Notes: generated by a model from the sequence alone, not told the origin. A DNA stretch of 58,544 nt from Gemmatimonadota bacterium (GCA_025358055.1 JANYKV010000078.1:1-58544); one strand, 5' to 3'; positions 45,970 through 54,405 are shown, numbered from the stretch's first letter. Numbers and translations: made by a program.

Positions 45970-46306
45970 ATGGGTATTAGCCAACATATTTATCCCGTGT
46001 CCGATCAGGAGCTGGTCGCCTTTCAGCACGACTCGGTGACACTCGACGCCTGGCTGCCTGAGCCCCACGGTTCTCGCGATTGGACCGGCGATTGCCGCGG
46101 TGACGGAGGCTCACATCGCACAGCGTTGTCAAAACGTTTGGCGGCAGACGGCTCTCCATCGGGGAGAGGATCCGGTGCTCACGCCCGCGCAGCTGCCGTC
46201 ATGGATGTCGGATTACCAAGGAGCCCTCTCATCCTTCCGAAGAATCCAGCAGCGAGCCGAGGCTGGCGGTCATGGTCTTTTCTTCGCGCTGTGCGAGGAT
46301 CGGTAA
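45970..46306 (+). pseudogene. Small hypothetical gene split by a frameshift
   Basis: ATG 45970 opens a frame reading MGISQHIYPVSDQELVAFQH then DSVTLDAWLPEPHGSRDWT. Near 46085-46092 the sense continues in the other frame, AIAAVTEAHIAQRC then VLTPAQLPSWMSDYQGAL and AGGHGLFFALCEDR, ending TAA at 46304-46306. Joined, they would make about 112 residues. A frameshift or an assembly error is likely. The N-terminal part recalls DUF1877 weakly. Confidence 0.5.
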
Positions 46307-46356
46307 ACTCCGTTCAATGGGTTCGTACCGCTCTCCACAACGTCCGGTCGTGCGCG

Positions 46357-47088
46357 GTGCCTTTGTCGAGCAACCGGACCCGGCGTGCGTTCCACCGGTT
46401 CATGGTCGGGGTCGGACTGGTTGGCGTTTGGCCTCATGCCGGGCTCGCCCAAGCGGTGCTCAAAGGCCGTATCGTTGCCAGCCAGAGTCGGCATCCGCTT
46501 GCCGGCGCCGATGTCATCATCGAAGACCTCAAGCGCGTGTCCACGACGACCGACTCAGGCGAATTTCGGCTCGCGGACATCCCGCTTGGCGTCCATGCCC
46601 TTCGCGTTCGACGGATCGGTTTCAAAAGCGCTATCACGTCGCTCCGTATCGAGGCCGCAGACAGTCTGGTTGTGGAAATCGAAATGGAGGCGTGGGTACC
46701 CGAGCTCGAAACCATATACGTGACCGCCCCGCGCCAGCACTCCGGCCGCTTGCAGGAGTTCGAGCGACGACGAGAACACGGCCTTGGCACCTTCATCGCC
46801 GATTCCGTGCTCAGGGAAAGTGACGACAAGAGGCTCGCCGACCTGCTTCGCGAGCGCGGGCTGCGGGTGGAGGCGAGGGGCTTCAGGGAATATGTTTTAG
46901 CAACCAGCGGATGCCGAATGCAAATCGTGGTGGATGGCATCCGCATTCGGGACTTCGACTTGGCTCGCTATCCAGTCTCGGACTTGGGTGGCATCGAAAT
47001 CTACCGACGCGCGGCTGAAGCGCCGATCGAATTCACCGCGACCGGCTTCACGTGTGGCCTCGTACTCATCTGGACCCGCGACCATTGA
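46357..47088 (+). CDS. Secreted carboxypeptidase-regulatory plus TonB-plug-like protein, no barrel (copy 2)
   Basis: 243 residues if GTG 46357 is used (signal NRTRRAFHRFMVGVGLVGVW; cleavage near GLAQA). Other starts upstream run into the frameshifted gene. The regulatory domain is AVLKGRIVASQSRHPLAGAD to IEMEAWVPEL. The conserved linker is LQEFERRREHGLGTFI. The plug-like end is LADLLRERG, MQIVVDGIRI, IEIYRRAAEAPIEF and TCGLVLIWTR. It parallels the protein at 43083 over its full length but is clearly diverged. No beta-barrel follows. Confidence 0.72.
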   Translation: MPLSSNRTRRAFHRFMVGVGLVGVWPHAGLAQAVLKGRIVASQSRHPLAGADVIIEDLKRVSTTTDSGEFRLADIPLGVHALRVRRIGFKSAITSLRIEAADSLVVEIEMEAWVPELETIYVTAPRQHSGRLQEFERRREHGLGTFIADSVLRESDDKRLADLLRERGLRVEARGFREYVLATSGCRMQIVVDGIRIRDFDLARYPVSDLGGIEIYRRAAEAPIEFTATGFTCGLVLIWTRDH

Positions 47089-47266
47089 GGACTCTCGTCC
47101 CACTACCTACATTCTGTTTCCAGGGCCCCTCGCCTATCGCGTACTCGCGTCGCGCGGATCGGAATCGGATCCACTCAAGCCCAGCGGCGACCAGTGGGCG
47201 CAAGATCGAACCCCACATTCATCATACGATCGCTCGCGCCTCCCTGCCCGAGGAGTCCTCAGCCCG

Positions 47267-47800
47267 ATGCTAACGGAACGACTCCAGCTCACACCGGCAA
47301 CGGTTCAGCTGTGTTTCGCGGAGGCTCAGGGTCACGAGGCCGTCGCTCAAGCGGTGGGGGCGCAGGTGCCCTCGAGTTGGCCTCCCCCGGTGTTTGAGCC
47401 CGATGATGTCGAGCGGATCCGCCATCGTTTGGAGACCGATCCGGGCGCAGCTCCTTGGACCCTTCACTACGTGTTGCTTCGGTCTGCCACCCGAAAGAAA
47501 CCCGATTTGGTCGGTGTGGCAGGCTATCTTGAACCACCGAACGACGACGGAGTGGTGGAGATTGGATATGCCATCGCCGCCGAACATCAGCGACAAGGGT
47601 ACGCGACCGAGGCGGTCCAGGCCCTCGTTGCCCGAGCGTTCCTCGATGCCAAGGTAGACGTCATCAGCGCCACCACTCATGCCGGACTGGCCGCTTCCCA
47701 GGGCGTCCTGCGAAAGGCCGGGTTCGTGGCCGTCGCTCGCGATCAGCGGAGTGGGCTGATGCGCTACGAAATCTCTCGAGGATCCATTGCGGTTCTTTGA
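47267..47800 (+). CDS. GNAT-family N-acetyltransferase
   Basis: 177 residues. The family start is LTERLQLTPATVQLCFAEA, with the acetyl-CoA loop RQGYATEAVQALVARAF after EIGYAIAAEH. The C-terminal VLRKAGFVAVARDQ follows. ATG 47267 lies 11 bases after a GAGGAG site. It belongs to the RimJ/RimL-like group of small acetyltransferases; the substrate is unknown. It lies 18 bp before the SRPBCC gene. Confidence 0.88.
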   Translation: MLTERLQLTPATVQLCFAEAQGHEAVAQAVGAQVPSSWPPPVFEPDDVERIRHRLETDPGAAPWTLHYVLLRSATRKKPDLVGVAGYLEPPNDDGVVEIGYAIAAEHQRQGYATEAVQALVARAFLDAKVDVISATTHAGLAASQGVLRKAGFVAVARDQRSGLMRYEISRGSIAVL

Positions 47801-47818
47801 GTTGTACAGAGAGGAGCT

Positions 47819-48250
47819 ATGGCGGACATCTTTCACGATTTCCCCATCCAGGCACCATCGATGCGGGTGTTTGAGGCCCTCGCCACGCCTCGGGGACTCG
47901 ACACGTGGTGGACCAAGACCTCCGGCGGGTACGGAGGTGAGGGAACCGAGTTCGACCTCGGGTTCGGCCCAGGGTATGATTGGCGCGCGCGGGTGACGAA
48001 ATGGGTTCCTGGGGCGGCACTGGAGCTCCAAATGACCCAGGCCGACCCGGACTGGCTCGGAACGCGCATCGGATTTCGTTTGGTGGAGCGCGCGGGCACG
48101 ACCCAGGTTCAGTTTTACCATACCGGATGGCCAACGGCCAACGATCATTGGCGCACCTCCTGCTATTGTTGGGCGATGTACCTCCGGGTCCTTCGGCGGA
48201 ACCTGGAATTCGGAGAAGAAGTCCCGTATGAGCGGCGACTTGACGTTTGA
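47819..48250 (+). CDS. SRPBCC/AHSA1-domain protein
   Basis: 143 residues with the Bet v 1-like AHSA1 pattern: DIFHDFPIQAPSMRVFEALA at the start, GLDTWWTK in the middle and the C-terminal helix CYCWAMYLRVLRRNLEFGE. AGAGGAG lies just before ATG 47819. A hydrophobic ligand pocket is likely; the role is unknown. Probably co-transcribed with the GNAT gene. Confidence 0.85.
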   Translation: MADIFHDFPIQAPSMRVFEALATPRGLDTWWTKTSGGYGGEGTEFDLGFGPGYDWRARVTKWVPGAALELQMTQADPDWLGTRIGFRLVERAGTTQVQFYHTGWPTANDHWRTSCYCWAMYLRVLRRNLEFGEEVPYERRLDV

Positions 48251-48289
48251 ACTCGCTTTGGTGCTCAACTACTTCCAACCGGTGCTCCG

Positions 48290-49300
48290 ATGGCCTCATT
48301 TCAATTTGCCGTGCTCGTGGTGCTCACTCTTCTCGCGGGCCGAGGAAACGGACCGGACACTTTGAGCACTTCCCAGCGCCTCGAGAGTCGCGGGTACGCC
48401 GACTATGAAGTCGTGCATGGCTGGCCGGTGCTTCCGGACGGGTACGCCTTGGGGCAGGCGACCGGGGTAGGAGTGGATTCTCACAACCACGTTTTTGTGT
48501 TTCATCGCGCTGGGCGGGAATGGACCACACCCTTCCCCACCGCCCCCATCCATCCGGCGACGGTCGCGGTGTTCGACGGCAAGACCGGTGCCCAGGTCGC
48601 CAGCTGGGGCGCAGACCGTTTCATCATGCCCCATGGTCTTACGATCGACGATCACGACAACGTGTGGCTCACAGACGTCGCGCTGCACCAGGTCTTCAAG
48701 TTGACGCATGAAGGCGAGCTCCTTCTGACGGTTGGTACCGCGGGAGTACCCGGCGCGGATAGTGCACATTTCAACCTCCCGACCGACATCGCCGTGCTCC
48801 CGGACGGCAGTTTCTATGTAAGCGACGGGTACGTCAACACGCGGGTCGCCAAGTTCTCGGCGACCGGACACTTCCAGTTTCAGTGGGGCACCAATGGGTC
48901 CGGCCCGGGGCAGTTCAATCTTCCCCATGGAATCGCCCTGGACGCCAAAGGGCGCGTGTACGTCGCTGATCGGGGGAACGCGCGAATTCAGGTATTCGAT
49001 TCTGCGGGACGGTTCATCGCCCAGTGGAAAGAAACGGAACTCGGCCGCCCATACGGAGTGGCCATTGGATCGGGTGGCAAGGCGTATGTCATCGACGGGG
49101 GTGACCAGCCCGCGACCCTACCCGACCGCTCGCGAGCGCTCCGGCTCACGCTCGATGGGAAGATCGACGCGGCGTTCGGCCGGTTCGGCAACTACGATGG
49201 GCAGTTCAAGATCGGGCATGACATCGCCGTCGGCACGGACGGCGCGGTCTACGTCGCGGACGCACTGGGCATGCGGATCCAGAAATTCATTCCCCGATGA
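48290..49300 (+). CDS. Secreted NHL-repeat propeller protein
   Basis: 336 residues with a signal peptide (MASFQFAVLVVLTLLAG). NHL repeats are seen: GHFQFQWGTNGSGPGQFNLP, GIALDAKGRVYVADRGNARI and QVFDSAGRFIAQW. An earlier set carries MPHGLTIDDHDNVWLTDVAL. The layout resembles the lyase-type propeller of peptidyl-alpha-hydroxyglycine amidating lyases, but metal ligands cannot be confirmed by eye. Confidence 0.85.
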   Translation: MASFQFAVLVVLTLLAGRGNGPDTLSTSQRLESRGYADYEVVHGWPVLPDGYALGQATGVGVDSHNHVFVFHRAGREWTTPFPTAPIHPATVAVFDGKTGAQVASWGADRFIMPHGLTIDDHDNVWLTDVALHQVFKLTHEGELLLTVGTAGVPGADSAHFNLPTDIAVLPDGSFYVSDGYVNTRVAKFSATGHFQFQWGTNGSGPGQFNLPHGIALDAKGRVYVADRGNARIQVFDSAGRFIAQWKETELGRPYGVAIGSGGKAYVIDGGDQPATLPDRSRALRLTLDGKIDAAFGRFGNYDGQFKIGHDIAVGTDGAVYVADALGMRIQKFIPR

Positions 49301-49324
49301 CTTCACGCCGCTCCTAAACGCCAA

Positions 49325-49681
49325 ATGAGCCTTCGCATCCCACGGATCCTGCTCGTACTCTCAGTCGGGTCGCTGTTGGGATTTCTCGGCGCGCGATATC
49401 TCTTCGTGGGCTCGTGGTTGTGTCTCATCCCATGGACGATCGCAGGACTTGTTTTGGGGTATGCGAGTCGGAAAGGTGAACCGACCCTGACCGGGGCCGC
49501 GTACGGATTCGCGCTATCCTTCGTCTTCATGATCGCGGGATATGGTGGGGCCGCCTCGCTCCTGAGCCGTTTGCCGTCCTTCGCGTTGCTGGGATTGTTC
49601 GGCGCGCTGTGCGGTCTGCTGCTGAGCCTAGTCGGCTTTTTTTGCAAGAGTCGGTTCATGACCTCCACCGACAACGGATGA
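49325..49681 (+). CDS. Small membrane protein, 118 residues
   Basis: Not recognised. Four hydrophobic segments (LLVLSVGSLLGFLGARYL, LCLIPWTIAGLVLGYA, GAAYGFALSFVFMIAGY, FALLGLFGALCGLLLSLVGF) make a compact four-helix membrane protein. ATG 49325 follows the NHL gene by 24 bp. The short polar tail CKSRFMTSTDNG is on one side. Confidence 0.65.
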   Translation: MSLRIPRILLVLSVGSLLGFLGARYLFVGSWLCLIPWTIAGLVLGYASRKGEPTLTGAAYGFALSFVFMIAGYGGAASLLSRLPSFALLGLFGALCGLLLSLVGFFCKSRFMTSTDNG

Positions 49682-49770
49682 ACACCATGACCCGCCGCTT
49701 AGTACTGCGAGAACCACGCTTCGACCCACAACCACAAAGCACTGACCCGCTCGGGTGAAGGGGTGGCGCT

Positions 49771-50142
49771 ATGATCGGCCCCAATCGCGAGCACCCTCGG
49801 CTCACCCGCCTCACAAACCTGTGCCTGAAGCTTCCTGAAACGAGCCGCCGAGACACCGGTGACCACGCGAGCTTTCTCGTCCGCAAGAAAGTCTTCGCCT
49901 ACTACCTCGACAATCACCATGGCGATGGCATAGTGTCGCTCTGCACAAAGGTCATGCCGGGTGAAAACGCGGAGATGGCGGCCCACGATGAACGGTATTT
50001 CCTTCCCGCGTACATCGGGCCCCGGGGCTGGGTTGGCCTAAGGTTGGACGTGGGTAGGATCCGCTGGGCCGAAGTGAATGAACTGGTGGGGAAGAGCTAC
50101 CGCCTCGTCGCACCGAAGCGGCTCGGGAATCTCACGCGGTAG
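49771..50142 (+). CDS. MmcQ/YjbR-family protein
   Basis: 123 residues; the core is CLKLPETSRRDTGDHASFLV then RKKVFAYYLDNHHGD, and GPRGWVGLRLDVGRIRWAEV with the tail SYRLVAPKRL. This is the small DNA-binding-like MmcQ/YjbR fold (PF04237). The function is unknown. The start at ATG 49771 precedes the family core by a few residues. Confidence 0.85.
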   Translation: MIGPNREHPRLTRLTNLCLKLPETSRRDTGDHASFLVRKKVFAYYLDNHHGDGIVSLCTKVMPGENAEMAAHDERYFLPAYIGPRGWVGLRLDVGRIRWAEVNELVGKSYRLVAPKRLGNLTR

Positions 50143-50222
50143 AGCCCGAGAAGTTCGACTGACCTCCGGCTCCCTGATTTTTGATGCTTGGGTTGCCTCG
50201 CGCGCGAAGGAGAGGAGTGTGC

Positions 50223-50639
50223 ATGGACCCGAACAACCCAGTCGTGAAGCTGCTGGTAGAAGGTATGGGCGCGGAGAGCGAAGGGCGCGGCGCGGACGCC
50301 CGGGTGCTGTTTGAGCGAGCGTGGGCGGACCGTAAAGACGACTATGACGGGTGTATGGCCGCACACTATCTTGCCCGCCATCAGGACACGACCGCGGAAA
50401 CCCTGCAGTGGAACCAGGAGGCCCTTCGCCTCGCCCAGTCGGTGGGTGATGACCGCATCACCGGATTTTTTCCGTCGCTCTATCTCAACCTAGGGCAGTC
50501 GTACGAAACGGTCGGCGAGTTGGATGAAGCGCGGAGGTACTACAGTCTCGCGCTGGCACACCTCGAAACCTTGCCGACAGGCCCGTACCCTGATCTGGTC
50601 CGTGATGGCGTGCGGCGCGGGCTCGAACGGGTGACATAG
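50223..50639 (+). CDS. Small TPR-like protein
   Basis: 138 residues from ATG 50223 (GGAGAGGAG upstream). Helical repeats resemble tetratricopeptide units: AESEGRGADARVLFERAWAD, AAHYLARHQDTTAETLQWNQ and LYLNLGQSYETVGELDEARR. It is probably a binding or scaffold protein, cytosolic. No partner is evident. Confidence 0.75.
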   Translation: MDPNNPVVKLLVEGMGAESEGRGADARVLFERAWADRKDDYDGCMAAHYLARHQDTTAETLQWNQEALRLAQSVGDDRITGFFPSLYLNLGQSYETVGELDEARRYYSLALAHLETLPTGPYPDLVRDGVRRGLERVT

Positions 50640-50673
50640 CGCGAGCTATGGACGAGTCCTGAAAGTTGGATTG

Positions 50674-50776
50674 GTGTCATTCCGATGGCGCGTGGCGACT
50701 GAGGAATCTCAAGCTCGAAGGCCAACGATCTGACTACGGCCGGCCTCGAGATCCCTCGCTACGCTCGGGATGACAC
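50674..50776. repeat. Imperfect inverted dispersed repeat (TGTCATTCCGA type)
   Basis: TGTCATTCCGA (50675-50685) pairs with TCGGGATGACA (50765-50775), and GAGGAATCTC (50701-50710) pairs with GAGATCCCTC (50748-50757). The whole can fold into a long hairpin. The element type (ends TGTCAT..., core GAGATTCCTCGCTACGCTCG-like) is widely seen between genes in many bacteria. It sits after the TPR gene and before DUF2461. Confidence 0.6.
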
Positions 50777-50835
50777 AATATCGTGAGACATCATGAGGCC
50801 TTTTCCCTGCAACCTACCAACACATCAACGATGTC

Positions 50836-50872
50836 GCTCCGAGGAAGCGAGCAACCGAGGAATCTCAAGCTC
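50836..50872. repeat. Second partial copy of the dispersed repeat
   Basis: GCTCCGAGGAAGCGAGCAAC then GAGGAATCTCAAGCTC (50857-50872). The 16-base core GAGGAATCTCAAGCTC is identical to 50701-50716. It runs into the last codon of the DUF2461 gene. Confidence 0.55.
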
Positions 50873-51599
50873 AGCGGCGCGTTGGACGAATCATCTCGGA
50901 GTGCCCTAGCGCCCCGTTGAGCCAGCGGATGAAAGGCGCCATCGTCTTGAAGTCGGCCGTAAGACGATCCACTAGCCGGGTGGTCCGGATCTCCGCGATC
51001 GAGAGATCGCGTCCAACCGTGAACGACTGGAACCGAAGCAGAGTGGCGGCGGGATGGTCCGGCGAAAAACCACGCGGGACGCGAACCAGCATGGACTCGC
51101 TCTCCAAAGAGCCGAAACGCCGGCGGAACCCCGGGGCCCGAAGCATTGCCTCGAAGCTTTTCTGGCGCGCCACGATGGCGTCGCGGATTCGGTTGAGGGC
51201 GGGGCGCGGCGGCATCCAGATCCCGCCCGCGATGAAACTCGTTCGCGCATCGAGGTGGAAGTAAAACCCCGCCCCGCCGCTCTCCGCGTCTTGTCCCACA
51301 CCGCGCCCTGCATCGCGATGGTAGAACCAGCAGCCCGCATTGGTTTTAAAGGGCGATTTATCCTTCGAGAACCGGATGTCCCGGTGGATCCGGAACAAGG
51401 ATTTCTTGGGGTCACCGGTAATTTCCGGGATGATCGACGCTAATCGGACATCGAGCGCTTCCACCAGCGCCTTCATCGGCTCGCGAACCTGCGCCTCGTA
51501 CACGTCGCGGTTCCGCTCAAACCATTCGCGGTTGTTGTTCTGGCTCAGATCTCGAAAAAACCGTTGTGCCGCTGGGGCAAATCCGGTGAAACCAGCCAC
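50871..51599 (-). CDS. DUF2461/TIGR02453-family protein
   Basis: 242 residues of a family of unknown function that is typically found whole at this length. Seen: MAGFTGFAPAAQRFFRDLSQ, NNREWFERNRDVYEAQVREP, then RIHRDIRFSKDKSPFKTNAG and MPPRPALNRIRDAIVARQ. It is cytosolic and stand-alone. Confidence 0.9.
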   Translation of the reverse strand: MAGFTGFAPAAQRFFRDLSQNNNREWFERNRDVYEAQVREPMKALVEALDVRLASIIPEITGDPKKSLFRIHRDIRFSKDKSPFKTNAGCWFYHRDAGRGVGQDAESGGAGFYFHLDARTSFIAGGIWMPPRPALNRIRDAIVARQKSFEAMLRAPGFRRRFGSLESESMLVRVPRGFSPDHPAATLLRFQSFTVGRDLSIAEIRTTRLVDRLTADFKTMAPFIRWLNGALGHSEMIRPTRR

Positions 51600-51684
51600 G
51601 GAGCCTCCATTGGTGGGGATGTGCGAGCCACAAACTTAACAGCCCTTCCAGCCACAAGGATTCGCGATCATGGAGCAATGCAAA

Positions 51685-51708
51685 GGGCGCCGGAACCGTC
51701 CGACGCCC
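51685..51708 (-). terminator. Candidate terminator hairpin after the large lipoprotein
   Basis: On the minus strand GGGCGTCGGA pairs with TCCGGCGCCC over 10 bp around a 4-base loop, then TTTGC. The T run is short. It is 40 bp downstream of the lipoprotein stop at 51748. Confidence 0.55.
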
Positions 51709-51747
51709 GTCACAAGTGTGACTCCTCTACGACTCACTGCCCCCCGA

Positions 51748-53958
51748 TCAATAGCTGCCGATGACGGACCCCACCCTGGTGTGGTTCCCTTCCTGGCATA
51801 GGATGCCGCCGGCGAAAAGGAAGTCGGTGGCGCTGAGCGACCAGCTACCGGTGGAGCCTGGGGGCGGCGCCCACGAGTTGTCCCACCCGCTCGTTGAGGT
51901 AAAGTCGGGCAGCCCGTACGTGACCGGTACGCCTGCGGTCCAGCCGGCGCTCGCGATAATCGCGACCGAATGACCGTTCGTCGCGTCGGCGTATTGGAAC
52001 GACACACCCGCTTGGTAATCGGCGGGGATGGTCTCCGTCACCTGCAATCGGGTGTACGGCGCTGACGGGGACGATAGCGTTGGGGTCGGCAACGCGGCCG
52101 GCATCTGGATGGTCATGTCCGCCATCGCGTGGACGATTTGCTGGACGAACCGGGTGGACCGCGTGACCGGCTGCCCTGGGGTCGACGTGGAGGCCCCGAA
52201 ACTGAGACCGTGGAAGTCGCTGGCCCGCTGCGAGGAGCCCGGAACACCGTACGCCGTTAGGGTCGGCAGGACGGTCCCGCCCCTCAGATACAATCCGGCC
52301 ACCTGGCAGCTACCCGTGTAGTAGTTCATGCTGTGCGAGAGCTGGTCGCCCATCGCCGTGCCGGTCAGCGTGATTGTGGCTGAGACCGGATCGAATCCTT
52401 CATTGCTCGCGAAGTCGACCGTGCCCACCGACCCGAAGTTCGCGATGTTCTGATCGCGACGGATGAGGCCGCGGTCCGGCGTCGGATTGCCCTGCGCATC
52501 CGCGGTGGTGTTGTGCCGGTACGCCACGAGATCCTGGACCCCGTCCGCGACATTGGTCATCGAGAACGGTCCGTTGCTGCTGACGAACGCGCTCCCCTGG
52601 CCCATCCAGATCTGGGCAAAGTCTCCGGAGGCTAAGCCGGCCGCGGTGCCGTTGATGGTCTTCGTGGTGGGAGTCGTGGCTCCGCAGAAGACCAGCGGCC
52701 CGGCGGTGAGCTGTGCCTTGCTCATGTATTGGATGGCGATGACCGTGTTACCGGGCTTACGGACATAGGCGAAACCACCGATGGCCGCGGTGATGTTGAA
52801 GTGATACACGCCCGCCGTGGGGTTGACTTGAATCCACGGTCCGTTGCCGTCCTGGTACGCGAACCAAATCGGTGAGAGGCACGACAGGCTGATGGAAACG
52901 TTCCCGCTCCCATTGCTCGGCGCCGAGACCGCGACCTGCACGATGGTGGTCTGATCGGTTAGACCGGACGCGGTGCCGCGAACCGTGAGAGTGTAGTTGC
53001 CCACAGCCAACCCTGACGCGGCCGAGACAGCGAGTGTTGAGCTGGTACCGGTGGTGCTGGCGGGCGTGAGGGTGGCCGTGAGGCCCGTGACAAGCCCTTC
53101 AACGGTCAGCGCCACGCTACCGGCAAAGCCCCCGGACCGGGCGATGGTAATGGTGGAGTTGCCGCCGGTGCCTTGGACCAGGTTGAGGGCCGTGGGTTGC
53201 GCCGACAACGCGTAGCTCCCGACCGCCACGGCGGTGACGGTGAGCGTCAGCACCGCCGTCCGGTCCGTGAGATCAGGGGTTTTTCCCCGCACCGTCAGTT
53301 GGTACGAACCCGCCGTGACACTGGCCCCGACTGAGATAGTGAGCGTCGAGGAGTTCTCGGTGACCGCCGCCGGGTTGAATGAACCCGTCACCCCCGCCGG
53401 CACCCCTTCCAGCGTCAAGTTCACGGCTGCCGTGTAGTTGGTCCGAGTCAGGCTCACTTGGGTAGTGCCACTCGCGCCCTGAGCGACCGAAATGGTTGTC
53501 GGAGCGAGCGCCATGGTATAGGCCGCAACCGGAGCGGCAGTGACGGTGAGCGTAAACGTTGCGGTTGCATCGGACACTCCGCTTCCGGTTCCCCGCACCG
53601 TCAGATTGTACGTTCCGGGCGCGGTCGAAACGGCCACCTGAATCGTCACCGTCGCGGTGGTCGTCCCACCCGATGTTGCGACGTCCGTAATCGCTCCCGT
53701 CACCCCCGCCGGGGCACCCTCCACAGTGAGATTGACCGCACCGGTGAACCCCCCGCTCCGAGTCAGCGTCGCTGTAATCGAGGCGGACTTGCCCTGTTGG
53801 ATGCTGGCGCTGCTAGCGCTGAGCCCGATCGCAATTGCTCCCTTGTCACCCGGCGTCGTCGTTCCACCGCTACTCGAACTGCATCCGACCACCAGCATGC
53901 AGGAGGCCGCGACCGTGACACTGGCAGTCAGCGCCTGTCGCACGATTCCAAACCGCAT
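51748..53958 (-). CDS. Large lipoprotein with three Ig-like repeats
   Basis: 736 residues from ATG 53956-53958 (lipobox VVGC, Cys about 26, then Ser/Gly/Thr linker). Three repeats of about 95-105 residues follow, each with SLTR or similar, VNLTVEGAPAGVTG-like and YNLTVRGTGSGVSD-like segments, and a TLTVTA linker. The remaining 370 residues form a different C-terminal region with many aromatic and glycine residues, ending WSLSATDFLFAGG. It is an exported, surface-type protein of unknown binding role. Confidence 0.8.
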   Translation of the reverse strand: MRFGIVRQALTASVTVAASCMLVVGCSSSSGGTTTPGDKGAIAIGLSASSASIQQGKSASITATLTRSGGFTGAVNLTVEGAPAGVTGAITDVATSGGTTTATVTIQVAVSTAPGTYNLTVRGTGSGVSDATATFTLTVTAAPVAAYTMALAPTTISVAQGASGTTQVSLTRTNYTAAVNLTLEGVPAGVTGSFNPAAVTENSSTLTISVGASVTAGSYQLTVRGKTPDLTDRTAVLTLTVTAVAVGSYALSAQPTALNLVQGTGGNSTITIARSGGFAGSVALTVEGLVTGLTATLTPASTTGTSSTLAVSAASGLAVGNYTLTVRGTASGLTDQTTIVQVAVSAPSNGSGNVSISLSCLSPIWFAYQDGNGPWIQVNPTAGVYHFNITAAIGGFAYVRKPGNTVIAIQYMSKAQLTAGPLVFCGATTPTTKTINGTAAGLASGDFAQIWMGQGSAFVSSNGPFSMTNVADGVQDLVAYRHNTTADAQGNPTPDRGLIRRDQNIANFGSVGTVDFASNEGFDPVSATITLTGTAMGDQLSHSMNYYTGSCQVAGLYLRGGTVLPTLTAYGVPGSSQRASDFHGLSFGASTSTPGQPVTRSTRFVQQIVHAMADMTIQMPAALPTPTLSSPSAPYTRLQVTETIPADYQAGVSFQYADATNGHSVAIIASAGWTAGVPVTYGLPDFTSTSGWDNSWAPPPGSTGSWSLSATDFLFAGGILCQEGNHTRVGSVIGSY

Positions 53959-54087
53959 AAGAGCTCCTTGAAGGCGTACTCGAAGTGGAGGAGGAGGGTT
54001 CACCCGGCATTGCGCAAACGCGTGCGGGAACCCGTCATGACTTTGGGGTGTGAACGCTGCGGGCCCGGACGAGTCGGGGACACCGGG

Positions 54088-54405
54088 TTAGTACGGAAAT
54101 GACTTGAGATACTCGACGTACCCGGCCTCTACCGCTGCAACGTTGGTCGAGGTAAGGTAGAGAATCCAGCCACCGGCGAGGATGGCTGGAACTCCCATGA
54201 TGATACTTAGGTGAGTAATTGTCGCTATGCCTCCGGCCACCAGCAAACACACCCCCACGAATCGTGGTATCCGAAACGGGGCGAGGAGGGTGGCCTTCCG
54301 GGCATGCAAGATGTCGGGATCCCGCGAACCGACCGCGTTCAACGCACCGATGACATCGTGCTTGTCCAGTCTCACCCATGGGTTCGGGGCACGGGTCTCA
54401 GTCAT
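54088..54405 (-). CDS. Small membrane protein, 105 residues
   Basis: Not recognised. ATG 54405 is preceded by a GGAGG site. Two hydrophobic segments (GVCLLVAGGIATITHLSII, GVPAILAGGWILYL) are followed by a short soluble tail (VAAVEAGYVEYLKSFPY). The polar N-terminus ends with a basic region HARKATLLAPFRIPR. It lies in the divergent region before the sigma factor gene. Confidence 0.6.
   Translation of the reverse strand: MTETRAPNPWVRLDKHDVIGALNAVGSRDPDILHARKATLLAPFRIPRFVGVCLLVAGGIATITHLSIIMGVPAILAGGWILYLTSTNVAAVEAGYVEYLKSFPY

Noticed and set aside
49699-49986. A minus-strand frame ending in a hydrolase-like tail (PERVSALWLWVEAWFSQY)
   Set aside because: It resembles the end of an alpha/beta hydrolase, but most of it is antisense to the MmcQ gene, so chance similarity is more likely. 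Kept only as a possible remnant.
36259-50639. A gene-cassette (integron) array
   Set aside because: The island has one-way small genes and some stops are followed by TAACGCC-like bases (38288, 40836). However, no paired attC sites with matching GTTA ends, no regular 60-130 bp palindromes and no integrase were found.
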